A stretch of 64,000 nt of DNA, from contig LATX02000189.1 of NCBI GenBank assembly GCA_001466705.2, positions 1,116,001 to 1,180,000 of the forward strand, given 5' to 3'. The position numbers and the translations under genes are program-made. The first letter of the stretch is position 1. Each line of letters begins with the position of its first letter. This document shows positions 16,322 through 29,941 of this stretch, piece after piece. Origin of the DNA: Moniliophthora roreri. Its lineage: Eukaryota > Basidiomycota > Agaricomycetes > Agaricales > Marasmiaceae. A model generated the notes under the pieces. The model saw only the letters and a list, made by a program, of their open reading frames with translations. It searched no databases and was not told the DNA's origin.

Positions 16322-16920
16322 TGTCCTCTTGGTTGTGCATAATCGTTCACATTTTACATATGGACACATATTCTGACCATCCTTCCGTTCTTTCATCTTC
16401 TGTATATCCTATCTTTCTTTCTTTCTTACCCAAATCAATACCGCTCTCTTTACAGATGCATCATTATTTTCTTTCTTCACAGTAGTGTCGATATCCATCA
16501 TACGTACATCATTCTGAATCCTGCGGAACCTTCATTTGTCTGCTGTCTTTGCCTATTACTTTCCATCCCCTTCTAGGCCCATCTCGGCCAGTATCGCACA
16601 TGCACTGCGTTGTAGTATCTTACATTCCTCGCTTAGCTAGAACGTTGTCCAATATTCTATACGTTTCGAACATGGCGCATCGGTAAAAGCAGAGAGAAAA
16701 AGATTGAGCGCCTAATGACGCCACTACGTCACGTGGCTGAAAATGTAGAAAGTTCTGTACGTTTCTGCGACCTTCTGGTAGGGTAGGCCATATCTTATAA
16801 AAACAAGAAAGCAGAATGGGATCATCAGTTTCATTTTCCACCTGTACCATCCATCCAGGTTCGCGACATCTCACATCACATACCCTTACTGTATCCTTAT
16901 TCTCCATATAGACGACTATA
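16322..16920. other. Region between B56 stop and Hsp70 start, with the Hsp70 promoter
   Basis: The first part should be the B56 3' UTR and is pyrimidine-rich. The last 200 bp holds the Hsp70 promoter elements listed separately. No gene was recognised. Confidence 0.5.
16749..16804 (+). promoter_or_regulatory. Putative heat-shock element and TATA box of the Hsp70 gene
   Basis: GAAAGTTC at 16749-16756 is an inverted pair of the GAA/TTC heat-shock half sites with the usual two-base gap. Further TTC units follow at less regular spacing. A TATA-like TTATAAAAA lies at 16796-16804, about 115 bp before the start codon. Binding by Hsf1 is the family expectation and is not shown here. Confidence 0.45.
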
Positions 16921-19248
<2,328 letters not shown>

Positions 19249-19510
19249 GGGGTTTCACGAGGACTTTGTTTCTCTCTTGCGACGCACTTGCCCAACTGTA
19301 TTCATTTTCGATTGGATTCATATTACGTATTGACTCAAAAGTAATGACTTGCTTCACGATGTACTTTACAACTCACTGCTAGAACGAACAAATGTATTTT
19401 TTTCTTCATCATCAATCGATGCCTGAGCTCCTCGACTTTATATGATGATGATAGGAAGTGTCACGTAGCAGAAATTTTTATAACCGAGAAACCTATTGCG
19501 AGTACATGGC

Positions 19511-22500
19511 TCAATTAGTCCCATTGATTTTCAGTGCCCCAGCTTTGATGTTACCGACTCCACCACCGACGGGGCGACTAAGCTTGTTCGCACCAGCCTC
19601 CACGATAAAGTTCGCGGTGGAGAACCCGTCCAGATTTGGGTTACCTGTCATTGATTCAACAAGGTTCTGCCACTGGGTAAAAAGTCGGACACAGACTAGT
19701 GTTTCTCATGGCATAGTAAGTTGCATTTACTGTCTGTGGCTTTACCTCCAAGGTGAAGAAACCACGGAAATGCCCTTCGCTCCATTGCAAGTTCAGGTTA
19801 GACTCTGTTGCAACCAATATTCTTGAAAGCGCGTCAGAGGCCTCAGGTGTCAGACTCGTGCCAAAACCGCTGGAAGTCACTGCTGTACCCGCAAACTCCA
19901 CGCCAATCGCTCCTTCACCAGTTATAGGATCGTAGCTGTCAAGGAAATACGTTAGCTAGACAATCGGTCATTGCATTACGATACCGACGTCGTAGAGTCG
20001 TTGGGATCTAAACAATGAGATTCATTAAGGCCTCGGCACGTCAAGCTATGGCAGACGACTCACGAGCCTAGAAAGGCGCAAAAGTGAGATTGTAAGTTTC
20101 ACTCAGGAGGACCTAGGATGCCCTTACCAAATCAGAGACCCAGTTCGCATGCGAGTCTCCTGCTAATATCACGGTATTGTCGATTTCGTTGTTGTATAGA
20201 TGATCAAGAACACGTTGTCGATTCGCCCTATAACCGTCCCATGCATCCTAACAGCTGGTTGAGTTGGCGTCCTTCGCGAAACGACGAACTTACGAGGTCG
20301 ACTGATATTGATATAAAAGTAAATGGGACACAGTGGGGATGCCTGATAAAGTGCTACTTACAACTATCGCTCTCATTAAGTTGTGTGAATACAATTTGTT
20401 GCCTGTACGAGGAGATAGACAGATGAGCGCACAGCGGGTAGCCAAGATTATGATACATTTACCCAATGACACGCCACACGGCACCTCGTTCCTTTGACTC
20501 TGAAAGTGTATCATACAGCCCTGTTTGTCAAATTTCAGTGACTATTCGGGGTCAACGAACAAACAACTAACAAGACTCCTGAGCGGCGCCCATCAACGAG
20601 CGATTAGGGAAGGAAGAGATAGTGTTGACGACTGGGTATCTCTGATTAACGATTGATTATAGGGCCTTGTGCTATCCACACTCACATTCTAGACGTCTCG
20701 TCAAAGGGGTTCTAGGAGTAAATGATCTTGCTACTCACCTGTGTTGTAATACACCTGAGTTCCGCGAGCGCCATGTCAGCCGTCTGTGAGTCTGTGCGAG
20801 AAACGTACGTCGGTCAAATCCCGATCATATTGGCCTGCGTGGCGGCGAATTCCTTGTAAACTAAAGAACAAAGCTGTTTGACTGTGTCCACTCACGAGTA
20901 TCCAGCATTGACAAGTCCATCAATTGGCCCACTTGGAAGTTCCTCCAAATACGGAACTGATCGTCAGCAGCAACCTGCCGGATGGGCATCCATTCGTGAT
21001 ATGCCCTGTTATTAACGCCTTTAGCTGCTCACGAACGACGTGTGCTAAAAGTGTGTCATACCGAACGGCTGCTAGTTTTCGATCCGTAAAGCAAGCTCCT
21101 GAGGGAGAGAACGAACATCCGACAGCTGTATCATTCGAGTCTGCCGTCCCAGCCTGGATAACGGTACGAATGTTAGCGTTCGATCGTCTAAGATGAAATC
21201 CCCTTACTTTCCATGCATTATCAGCAACCTGCCGTTCCGCGGTAACTATCTTTCATGCCACAATTCGAGTTAAAATCTCACCTCATGGTCGTCCTTCAAA
21301 CGTGACGTTGAGCGGTGACGGAGGTAGAAGGGCAATTCGTTAACTCACCCTGGCGGCAGACATGAGTACCGATATACGTACTATAAAGGAGCACTTGCCA
21401 GACAGTGACCCATGGTGCGTTCTGGTGTGCGAAGGCAAGACTAGTGTCGGTCCTGTACTGATTGAGACGTTGTCGGTAGTCATGAATAGTTGCTAGTTCC
21501 CGTCCCAACGTCTGTCGACCAATCCTGGCACTGAGCTATGTATAAGAGCGATATACTACAAATTTCAGGGGAACCAACCAACCCGTTTCCAAGAGATTCG
21601 TAAATCTAGTCAACTTCATTAACGTGCACATTCAAGCATGGAAGACAATGCATACGTAGTCGCCCAAGTGGACGAAAATGTCGGCGGTCGTGTTATGGGC
21701 TGCAAAGCCGTATGCATTGAAGTACCCTATACAGCGAGTAAGCACCAGTAAGACGCAGTCAAGTCAAGTCTTACCTGCTTGGTATTGCGAGCAGGAAAAA
21801 ACAGCGAGCGTTAGTCCCTTTCCGCCATTTACTTCATCTGCAGGAGCTGTGCCGTTCGAGCATCAACAAATGCATGACCAATATTCATGGAAAACATACT
21901 GTCTGGACTGGGCAAAGTTCTCGTCGCTCCTATAGGGCTAACAATGGAAGGATTTGTACAATCCGAGAATTGGAAGAAATATTTTGTGTCAGGCGCCAGG
22001 CCGCTCGCTTCAACTTTCGCCGTCCAATCAACGTCGTAGCTAGTAAAGACCTCTCCAGCATCCAAGGGTGTACCGCTCAGATCTGAATTTGAAGATATCT
22101 TGAAGGAAAGACACGCGGGGACACTTTGATCTGGTAACTCATTAGTTCCATCGGGGGACACCGGCACCGCTCTTGTCCAGAGTAGAACAGAAGTATCGAA
22201 AGGATCACCCTGGCGGTTGCTTAGCCATCAGTACTTTTTAACGAACGTATTGTATTGCGTACGCTGGCCACTGCATTGCTCATCGATTCAGATAGGTTAA
22301 AGAGACGGGAACATTTCGACGCACCAGAATGGGTGAAGTTGACACCTCCAGTCCAAATGAATGGGCTCTGCAGATGAAACGGTGAGATTTTGCTGCGACC
22401 ATGATTGAGAGTAGGGCTACATTGCTAAAGTCACCGCCATAAAATGAAGGATAATGCTCGTCTGTGAACCCCTCCGCACTCCCCGTCTGTCTTCGGACAT

Positions 22501-22698
22501 GTGTGATCCCTCGTTTTTGGATCGACTTGGTGTCATGAGACAACTGAATAAGCGGTGAGGATCAAGGAATGGTACGGATATAGTGTTAAAAACCTTCAGA
22601 TCGTCCAAGAACGGAGAGCGATAGACCAAATTTCGGTCCAGCAGTCGCGTTGCATTCACGGTAACACACAAGAGCACGAGTAGAAGGGTAGTCTTCAT
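19511..22698 (-). CDS. Secreted PhoD-family alkaline phosphatase/phosphodiesterase
   Basis: A metal-dependent phosphomonoesterase or diesterase, predicted to be secreted. It starts at 22696-22698 with the signal peptide MKTTLLLVLLCVTVNA; a second ATG at 22708-22710 would add four residues. The PhoD N-terminal beta domain is visible (PDTKYFFQFSDC). The catalytic domain follows: DIFVHLGDY (metal ligands), ATIHDYRQRLNQYRTD, NAPWVTVW, DDHEVADNAWK, EWMPIRQVAADDQFRIWR, LMDLSMLDTR, QYDRDLTD, WRVIGQQIVFTQL, and TVILAGDSHANWVSDL. The C-terminus is GNIKAGALKINGTN. The gene is cut into many very short exons. All but one join can be read with normal splice ends; the exception, at the tryptophan before DDHE, is discussed as a finding. 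Coding potential appears intact throughout, unlike the relic next to it. Confidence 0.9.
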
Positions 22699-22710
22699 GT
22701 TCATTAACAT

Positions 22711-23499
22711 TGTAGTCTGATGTACAAGGTATATAAAGCAAGCATTGACGTGGGTAGGGAAAGTATGCCGCAAACGTAAAGAATTTGGCACACGTTCGTC
22801 ATTCAAGGTCCAACATCGGTATCCAGTGTCCACAAGACCGTCGACTCACACGAACTATGGCTGTCATTAGATTTTAGAACCCGGTCCTTGTGGTGCAAGA
22901 ATATGGGACGCACCAATGACATTGACAAGCTGTCGAACCTATGCGTACAAAGGCTTCCTGAGCTAAGTATGACTGTATCGACAGTGCGACTCTTGAGGCG
23001 TAGGAGTGTAGCCTGGAGATTGGAGTGGCAGCGGTTTTACTTCATGTTTGATCGATGTGTTGAATCCAGTTGATGGGTACAAAGGGAGAGGGATTTACGG
23101 TAGTGGGGGCTTGAAAGAGTACTAGTGCAAAGTAAGTCGGGGTTTGGGGAAGCAGCCAATCGGCCCGCACGGCAAATTTCCCAAATATGGCAAACGTCTA
23201 GCGCAAGGTCCATACGCTTCACGAACTTTGAATGGGGTTGAACGGCATGAAAGTGCTCTTCTATTACTCAGTGCCTTTGCTGTCCTTGTGCCCTGCTTTG
23301 AATTTGATTCTGCTCCGAACGCCACCAGCAATTAGGACGGCTCAACTTACTGGCGATGGACTCTATAGTGAATGACAAAGCCTTCTCGGTCAGGAATAGC
23401 TGTAGCAGTAGTGTTGTCCGAGGATGGTTTATAATGTCCCGAATTGGACATGTACCACGACAATCGACTGGAAATAGCGAAACAAAGTTGTGTCAAGTG
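22711..23499. other. Gene-free stretch upstream of the PhoD gene
   Basis: Apart from the TATA box, no feature was recognised. Small open frames on both strands lack any conserved motif. The part nearest 23500 may contain a further decayed end of the PhoD relic, but I could not align it by eye. Confidence 0.4.
22730..22737 (-). promoter_or_regulatory. TATA box of the PhoD phosphatase gene
   Basis: TTTATATA on the minus strand lies about 32 bp before the start at 22698 and only 20 bp before the alternative ATG at 22710. The short spacing favours the inner ATG. It also implies a very short leader. Confidence 0.4.
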
Positions 23500-25830
23500 C
23501 GCGAGGCCCGGCGCGGAATCTGTCCTATAATGATTCAGCTAGCCCAACAGCATCAAAGCAACTTTTTTGCCTGATTCGGAGGTGTGATAAACTCGTTACC
23601 GAGAATACCTAGCTCAACCTTCTTACACCATGACATGACATGCCATGCCATACAGTACCTCCGTCCTTTGATTGAGTCAAAGTGTCATAGAACCCTATTA
23701 TAAGGAATCCGAGCCGAAGCAAACGACTTGCCGATGACCAACATGATTTTTGCGCCGCTCCCACCAGGGATCGGCTGCTCTCCGAGGAATTAGTGCTATT
23801 CTCTGCAAGATAGAGGGCGAACCGCGGCTTACCGGTTCCTCAACCATGAATGGCATGAGACAGAAAGAGAATGAACTAGAAGCATACTTTGGTGATGTCT
23901 TGATCATAATGACCTAAAGGACAGTCTAAGTGTGATAGGCTCGTAACTTGAACATGTCTGTTTCGAACGAAGCAGTGTCAAACATACTAATCAGGTCCAC
24001 AGGTCCACATGCCAAAAGTTCCTCCAACGTCTATACTTATCCTCAATAGCCACTTGACAAATGAGCACCCACTCGTCGTAATCCCTTTCATCGAGACAGT
24101 TGTTAGCTTTCAATGAGCTTTGAATCTGGCATCGCGAATATACCGGGCGGTGGCTAGTTTTTCAAACAAGCTCCGGAAGGAGAGAAGGAGCAATTGCTAC
24201 TGTATCACTGGTTTCCGCGGAGCCATCTTGGAAGGTTATCGAACCTGAAATGGGAGAGTCCAGTACGGTATGACCTCTCTTAATCCATACCCTATATACC
24301 CATAACCCCTCACAACCCATAGATTTTTTTCCGAAATTCCGCCTGGTTTAGCAGGGAAAACCTCATAACTTTTGATAGCCCATGGTTTTGGGCATGAACC
24401 AGCTGCTATGGGTTATAAGAGGTTAGACTGTATCCTGGTCCTTCTACGACCTGCAAGGGAACGCTTTTCACCAAGTTGTTTACTCCCTTCATCGTCGTCC
24501 CATGCGTGGCGAGATCGCAGTGAGCACAGTGCGCCTGTCAACCCTGCGGTGACAATGCTTACCTCTCACGTTATATATACTTTATCGTCGAATGATCAGG
24601 AATACCACATAGCGATCCTGAACGCGTTCTAATAGGCGTATACAAGACGTTCGTCAATTCTGAATGCTGGTGTTAATCACGGGTGGTGGGTAAGCCCCAC
24701 CGCAGTGCTGCGAGAATGCATACTAGTTACTTCCTATGCCAAGTCTATAAACCTTGTAGCCATTTCCGAAGTGTTAATAGATCTATATGCTTGGACTCAG
24801 CTGTCTCAAAACAGGTGTAATTGTAGAGCGGACGTACGTTGTCGTTAAGGTGGATGAAAAATGTCGGCGAACGCAGGTAGTGATACGTTGAGGAACCTAC
24901 AGAGGCACCGTTGGATTCAGGCAAAGATCAAAGGCACGCAACCAGCCTGTGAGCATGATTACGCAAATATGAAAGCCCTGCCTCTAACTTTCTCAGCCAA
25001 CCCTTGGAAGCCCGAGAACAGACTCCTATGCAACAGCGAGCTCGCTGCTAGGGCCCAGAAGCGTTCTTGTGGACCCTTCCCGTTGGGACTGTCGTTGGAA
25101 GGATATGTACGACGTAAAAACTGGAAGAAAGATTGGAAATCGGAGCTTAGTCCCTTCACCTTGACTTCTCCTGAGGACAGAAGATTGCCGCTCAGCGACT
25201 AAACCAAGACACCTTGCACCTTGCGCAAGTCGGCACATTGGCATGGTGGAGCCATCCGCGGATACAGAAACGGCTCGTATCTAAGGTTAAATCGAAGTGT
25301 CAAAAGGGCTGCCCTAGTCATGGACCCTGGTCGGTCGGGGTGCCAAGGGTAGCGTAGGACACTAGCAGCAATTGTCAGAAGTTCTGTCCGCAGAAGATTG
25401 CTACCATTTAAGCGAACAAGCTAGAGTCCTCCTGTGCGGACGGAGGGACTAATAAGATAGCCATGGTGAATCAAGTTCGTGCGTTACTGAAATCACCACT
25501 ACAGAACGTTGGATATCGGTCGTCTGTAGAGCCAGCCGTGCTGTCTGTTTCCCTGGGCATGAACTACTCCTTGGTTAGATAGACCGCGTACCATGAGATG
25601 ACTGAATGGTCCGTACGTCAATCTGCCAGTAAAAAGGAATATCAGGACGAAGTGATACCTTGACATCGCCAGAGACGAGGACGTCCAATAACGAGTGGCA
25701 TGGACTACAGCGTTCAACAAGGACAACATAGCCGACAACCTACAAGCTGATTCAGACCGCGCCGCCGTACGAAGGATGACAAGCAGGCCTAACTCGGCGT
25801 GCGTTCGTGGTTGAAGAGTTTTCATGGACA
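23500..25830 (-). pseudogene. Decayed tandem copy of the PhoD phosphatase gene
   Basis: Short stretches match the intact PhoD gene in the same order and orientation. Examples (relic versus gene): 23560-23580 with 20385-20400 (TTTTTTGCCTG versus TTTGTTGCCTG); 23635-23690 with 20458-20510; 23990-24090 with 20905-21005 (sharing AGTTCCTCCAA); 24165-24235 with 21075-21155 (GCTAGTTTT, GGAGAGAA); 24845-24870 with 21665-21690 (ATGTCGGCG); 25097-25135 with 21946-21985 (GGAAGGAT, GGAAGAAA); and 25292-25315 with 22192-22215. Between these anchors the sequence is heavily substituted, with indels, and no PhoD reading frame survives. A small inverted-repeat element sits in the middle. The ends are approximate. 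The similarity was judged by eye, and a proper alignment would set the true limits. Confidence 0.7.
24261..24430. mobile_element. Small terminal-inverted-repeat element (MITE-like) inside the PhoD relic
   Basis: The left end reads CAGTACGGTATGACCTC then TCTTAATCCATA. The right end, reverse-complemented, reads CAGTCTAACCTC then TTATAACCCATAG. The two ends therefore form imperfect terminal inverted repeats about 30 bp long around a 170 bp AT-rich body with no coding capacity. A CAGT...CCTCTTATAACC end resembles non-autonomous elements of the Tc1/mariner-pogo group. A TA target duplication is not clear at both sides, so the exact ends and superfamily are uncertain. The spacing between flanking PhoD matches is larger here than in the intact gene, as expected for an insertion. 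Confidence 0.55.
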
Positions 25831-26879
25831 CGTGCTGATACAGTCAGACGTTCCGAGCGCAATAACCAGAATCTAAAAGATCGTGGTTAGCGTTTCTAGT
25901 GGCTTCTTGCGGATCGAACGCAGGCTAACGCGCAACATACAACGTCCGACATGATGTCAGGATCTTGTGATTGTCGATTGCAGGGGAGGCTGCGGACCCG
26001 AACAGATTCAAACCCAAAACGATTGGCAACTACACAAGGTAATGGTCAATTGTATGATTTTTCCAGGCTATGACACTACGCAAACCGTCGTTCTAGGTCT
26101 CTCTTGTCAGTGATTGATGCAACGATTTCCGTTGGACTTCAGGTTCTTGCCTTCTTAGCACCGGGGGTCCCTTAATCCGCACTTACCGCTCCAAGACGAG
26201 GTACCGGTGGCTTTCGGTTTTTCTAGTCGCGGTGAATACAATGAGCGCCCATGGTCAACACAATCACATAAGAAGTGTGTAAGATGATGTTCTTCTTCGC
26301 CGAAGATCCCCTTTAGAAGTTCAAGTAAATCGATTGCAACGGTCGCTCAGCTGACCGTTAGGTTGACTGAAGACACGAAGACCCCGGAATGTTGGATAAG
26401 GCGATCAAGGACGCTTGAGTGTCACTGATCGTGTCAACAAGCGCATTCATAAAGTCTTCGAGAGAGAAAATTTCGGCAAAAATTGAGAGTGCGAGGCTAG
26501 TGCGAGCTGACTGACGAGGTGAATGAATGGAGAAAGAGCTGATATGAGAGGGGATCATTGAGTGTAGCATTGTTCTACTCTTCAACTTCTTGGACTTGTT
26601 CAAATTCTCCACGGGCGGTCGATCAAGATATTATTGGCATCGTGGTGTGGTGAAGGACAAGAGCAACCTTACAGCTTACAGGTTCAAGCTGACGTGCTGG
26701 CACGGTCCGAATCGGACACATCACCTCCGACTTCTCACACTGGCTGGCAATCACTGGTCCACTAGTCGTCATGTTCGCAAACAGGCCCCTACATAGCACA
26801 TAAATGTATTGATCTGTCTTTTCTATAACGATTCTATCTGTCCTGAATTGGATCCTCCATCCTCCTCCTCTCCAGCAAC
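25831..26879. other. Upstream region of the Zn2Cys6 regulator, no gene recognised
   Basis: About 1 kb lacks a convincing gene. An 84-codon open frame on the minus strand (26358-26612) begins with ATG but has no recognisable motif or support. The stretch probably holds the regulator's promoter. Confidence 0.4.
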
Positions 26880-29668
26880 ATGCATCGGCCTCTGGAATCG
26901 CACTCTCTGGTTAACACCGATGATAGTGACAGCAGTGAACTTGCTGAAAGGTCAAGACCGCCTCGCCGCCCAGTTTCAATCGCGTCTCGACCGTAGGTTG
27001 TATTTATGTTCATTCAGTTGAGGATGCTGATAGCCATACTTCCTCAGAAGGACCGGTGCCTGTGTCCACTGCAAGTCACTAAAAGTACGTGGTTGAACCT
27101 TGTACTGTCCCAAATGTCCCTTGACGCGCAATGGTACAGGTCCGTTGCGAATTCACTCCAGGAGAAACCTCCTGCCAAAGATGTCAAGCAGGTAGCATCG
27201 AATGTGTCCCTCGAACTCGCAAAAAGCGCAAGCCGGCGCCGTGAGTCGCATCGTATAGTTCCAGAAATCGGCATTCACAAACATGTCTAGGACACACGAG
27301 GATTTGCAAGAACGAGCCCATGATCAAGATACGCAGATCCAGGCGTTGTTGGCACGGTTTGATGAAATGAAGCACGCCAAGAAGGTGCAGGAATGGACAA
27401 GGGCACAAGAGTTGCACGTTTCCGGGGATCGAAGTGAGTCTTTCTCATTTTCTTATTGCGATTTACCGATGGCGTCAAGGAACGTATCATGAAGAATATA
27501 CCCAGAAGCCAACGCGAAACCGTTTAACCGCAAATAACATGACGTCGTCTGAGCACGCGGTGACAGCTTACTACCCGCGCAGTGAGTCTTCAAGGACCCA
27601 AAGCAATGATCCCACTTAAGAAGCACAGGTCCAGCACAAAGCTATCTCAGCCCGCCAGATATCATCAAGTATTGCTTACTTCGTCCTGAAGATATTACCG
27701 AATTATTTCAAATGTGCGTGATTATCCGCATCTGATATGGCTATTCGTCTTACCAATTTCCAGATACTTTGACAAAGTCAACGTAAGAGTTGTCTGAGGA
27801 AGTGCGGCCTTGCTGTTATCTGACCCTTCGTATTAGTCCTTCTTCTCTATCCTAGATGAAGAACTGCACACCCCCGAAAAATTAATATGGTCGTCTCCCT
27901 TTTTATTCACCGTCAGTAAGTGTCTTGATACACTGTGGCCATGCTATAGTCACTTATTTGCTTCAAGTTTGCGCAATTGCATCACGTTTTTATGATGCTA
28001 GGCCAGAAGTCTATATGTTAGCGCAAGAGTTCGCCAAGGATGCTGCTGGGAAGGCCCTAGTCAGTGGTCAAAAAAGCATAGAGGCGTGTCAAGCATTCCT
28101 TCTCCTGGCTGTCTACCCAGTTCCCAAAAAGAAGTGGGCTGAAGATCGCAGCTGGATATTAATGGGTGTTGCAATAAGGTGTGTTGACTTATCTCCGTCC
28201 CAACAACTCACTCATCAAAGACGGATAGAATGGCGATTGAATTGGAGCTCGACCAGCCGCCACCGCGCGATTGCGACGAAAGACAAGCCCTCAACCGCAC
28301 GAGGACATGGCTCAATTGCTACTGTGTAGACGGTTCTCATGCAATTCAATTCGGCAAGATGCCAATGTTGCGCCTTGATGATTACCTTGCCAGAACCTCT
28401 CGAGATTGGTACAAGTCATCACACATGAATATTGCTTACGACGTCCACTTGTGTGCCTATGTCCAAATAATCGTAATAATGGCCAAATGGCGCTCATTAT
28501 TAGCTGAAGGGGAGTCTCATCCGAAAGTACGTAGTATGAAACCATTCCGCTACGACGAAGCTAACTTCATTGCAGGGATTCGACGTAGCGGCCGCGGCAA
28601 TGGCTACCTCGGAGGACTTGGCCCGTGAACTTTCACTATGGGTTGCACGTTATGACGAAGAATTAAGTATGCGCCGTAAGTCACTCGTAACATCCAGCAC
28701 GGACTAAACCTAACATAGTATTCTTAGCTCTTCTCACTTGTGCTTACCGAGGATATACAACACGAATGTAAGACCGTCCTGAAATGGCCATCCCTCAGAC
28801 TGATCTAGATTGTAAGGATTACTTACTACATGCGACTCGTGGTACTGGCTACCGGATTTCAACACGCGTACAAATCTGGAATCTCGAGGAAATCCGAGGT
28901 CCTTAGCAAATCCATCGAGGTTGCCAAAACCGTCATCCAGATCATGGTTGAGCACCTCTATCCCATGGGTCGCCTACAGTATGGAATGGAAGCCAATTTC
29001 CTCAATGTTTCCTTTGCTGCCGCGTATCTTGTCAATGTAAGTTCGTGTCATTTGGTGCCAGAAGCCCTTTTGAATATTTTCGCAGCTCTTGCGTCCTAAA
29101 TTCCTGCCATTGCTGGATGAAGCTAAGCAGGAGGAGATAATCTCAGTTGTCTATCGTTTAATAGATATCCTGAGATCGAAGGAGGTCGCTCTCGACGGGA
29201 GACATACCCCGTACCTCTATTCTCGTTTCCTTTCATCATTGCTGGCCAAATATAACATTACCCCTAGGGAGAGATGCCTTTCCACCGGGGATGGTACCCA
29301 TATTTATCCTCAGTACAGTGCGCAGCGGCAAGCAACCCCGCCAAACGCATGCTCGTGGCCTGAAATATTTCACGACGGGCCAGTTAATACTACACAGATT
29401 ACATTACCCACTCAGCCTTCGGAGTACATTGTCTATCAGCAAACAGGAGATGCCGATATGGATCTTAGCCCAAATCACTTTAGTGCGCCTTTCCTTTCTG
29501 CTTTGTTTGTCCCAAGTTAATTTCCCTCCTTGAACAGTCAAGACGGTAACTCAAAATTCCTCTGCGTCTGCCTATATGGGTCAAGCGCCCCCAGCGAGTT
29601 GGGATCCTCGTGCTAGTCAGTCAGCTACTTGGTCCTATCAATCTTTTGGTGACTGGCGAAACTGTTGA
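26880..29668 (+). CDS. Zn2Cys6 transcription factor, PrtT-like
   Basis: A nuclear DNA-binding regulator. Exon 1 starts MHRPLESHSLVN at 26880. Two short introns separate the pieces of the binuclear zinc cluster. Joined, they give Cys in GACVHCKSLKVRC and then SCQRCQAGSIEC, which is the full six-cysteine pattern, followed by the basic stretch RTRKKRKPAP. A coiled coil follows (THEDLQERAHDQDTQIQ), as is usual for dimerisation. The middle matches the fungal transcription-factor domain: FDKVNSFFSILDEELHTPE, ASRFYDARPEVY, EACQAFLLLAVYPVPKKKW, WLNCYCVDGSHAIQFGK. The cluster sequence is closest to the PrtT group, which controls secreted proteases in Aspergillus. Carrying that role over to this gene is inference. 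The last exon is assigned from a short intron after 29480, ending SFGDWRNC with TGA at 29666-29668; an unspliced reading would stop at 29520. Confidence 0.88.
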
Positions 29669-29941
29669 CGGTCCTTTGAACTATGTTATTAGTTACTGGC
29701 ACTATATTCCTGTATCTCTACGGTCTTTATTTTGATTCTTAGGATTATTGTATCGCTCTTATCTTTAGTCGTGTATCACTACCATATAGCTTGGTTGACT
29801 CGGTGAACAGTTGAACATTGCCTCAATATATGCACTTCTTCAGGTGCCTATTCTGGATGTCGAGGAGCCCACGTCAGCTATCTTGAAACAAGCCCAAACA
29901 TCTCATACACAGCACCTCATCACCTACCTTCCTCATCGACG

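Noticed and set aside
24861..25202. Plus-strand frame of 113 codons
   Set aside because: It lies antisense in the decayed PhoD copy and matches that gene's DNA on the other strand. The open length is chance.
26358..26612. Minus-strand frame of 84 codons starting with ATG
   Set aside because: No recognisable motif, no splice partner, and it lies in a degenerate gene-free region. It could be real, but I cannot support it.
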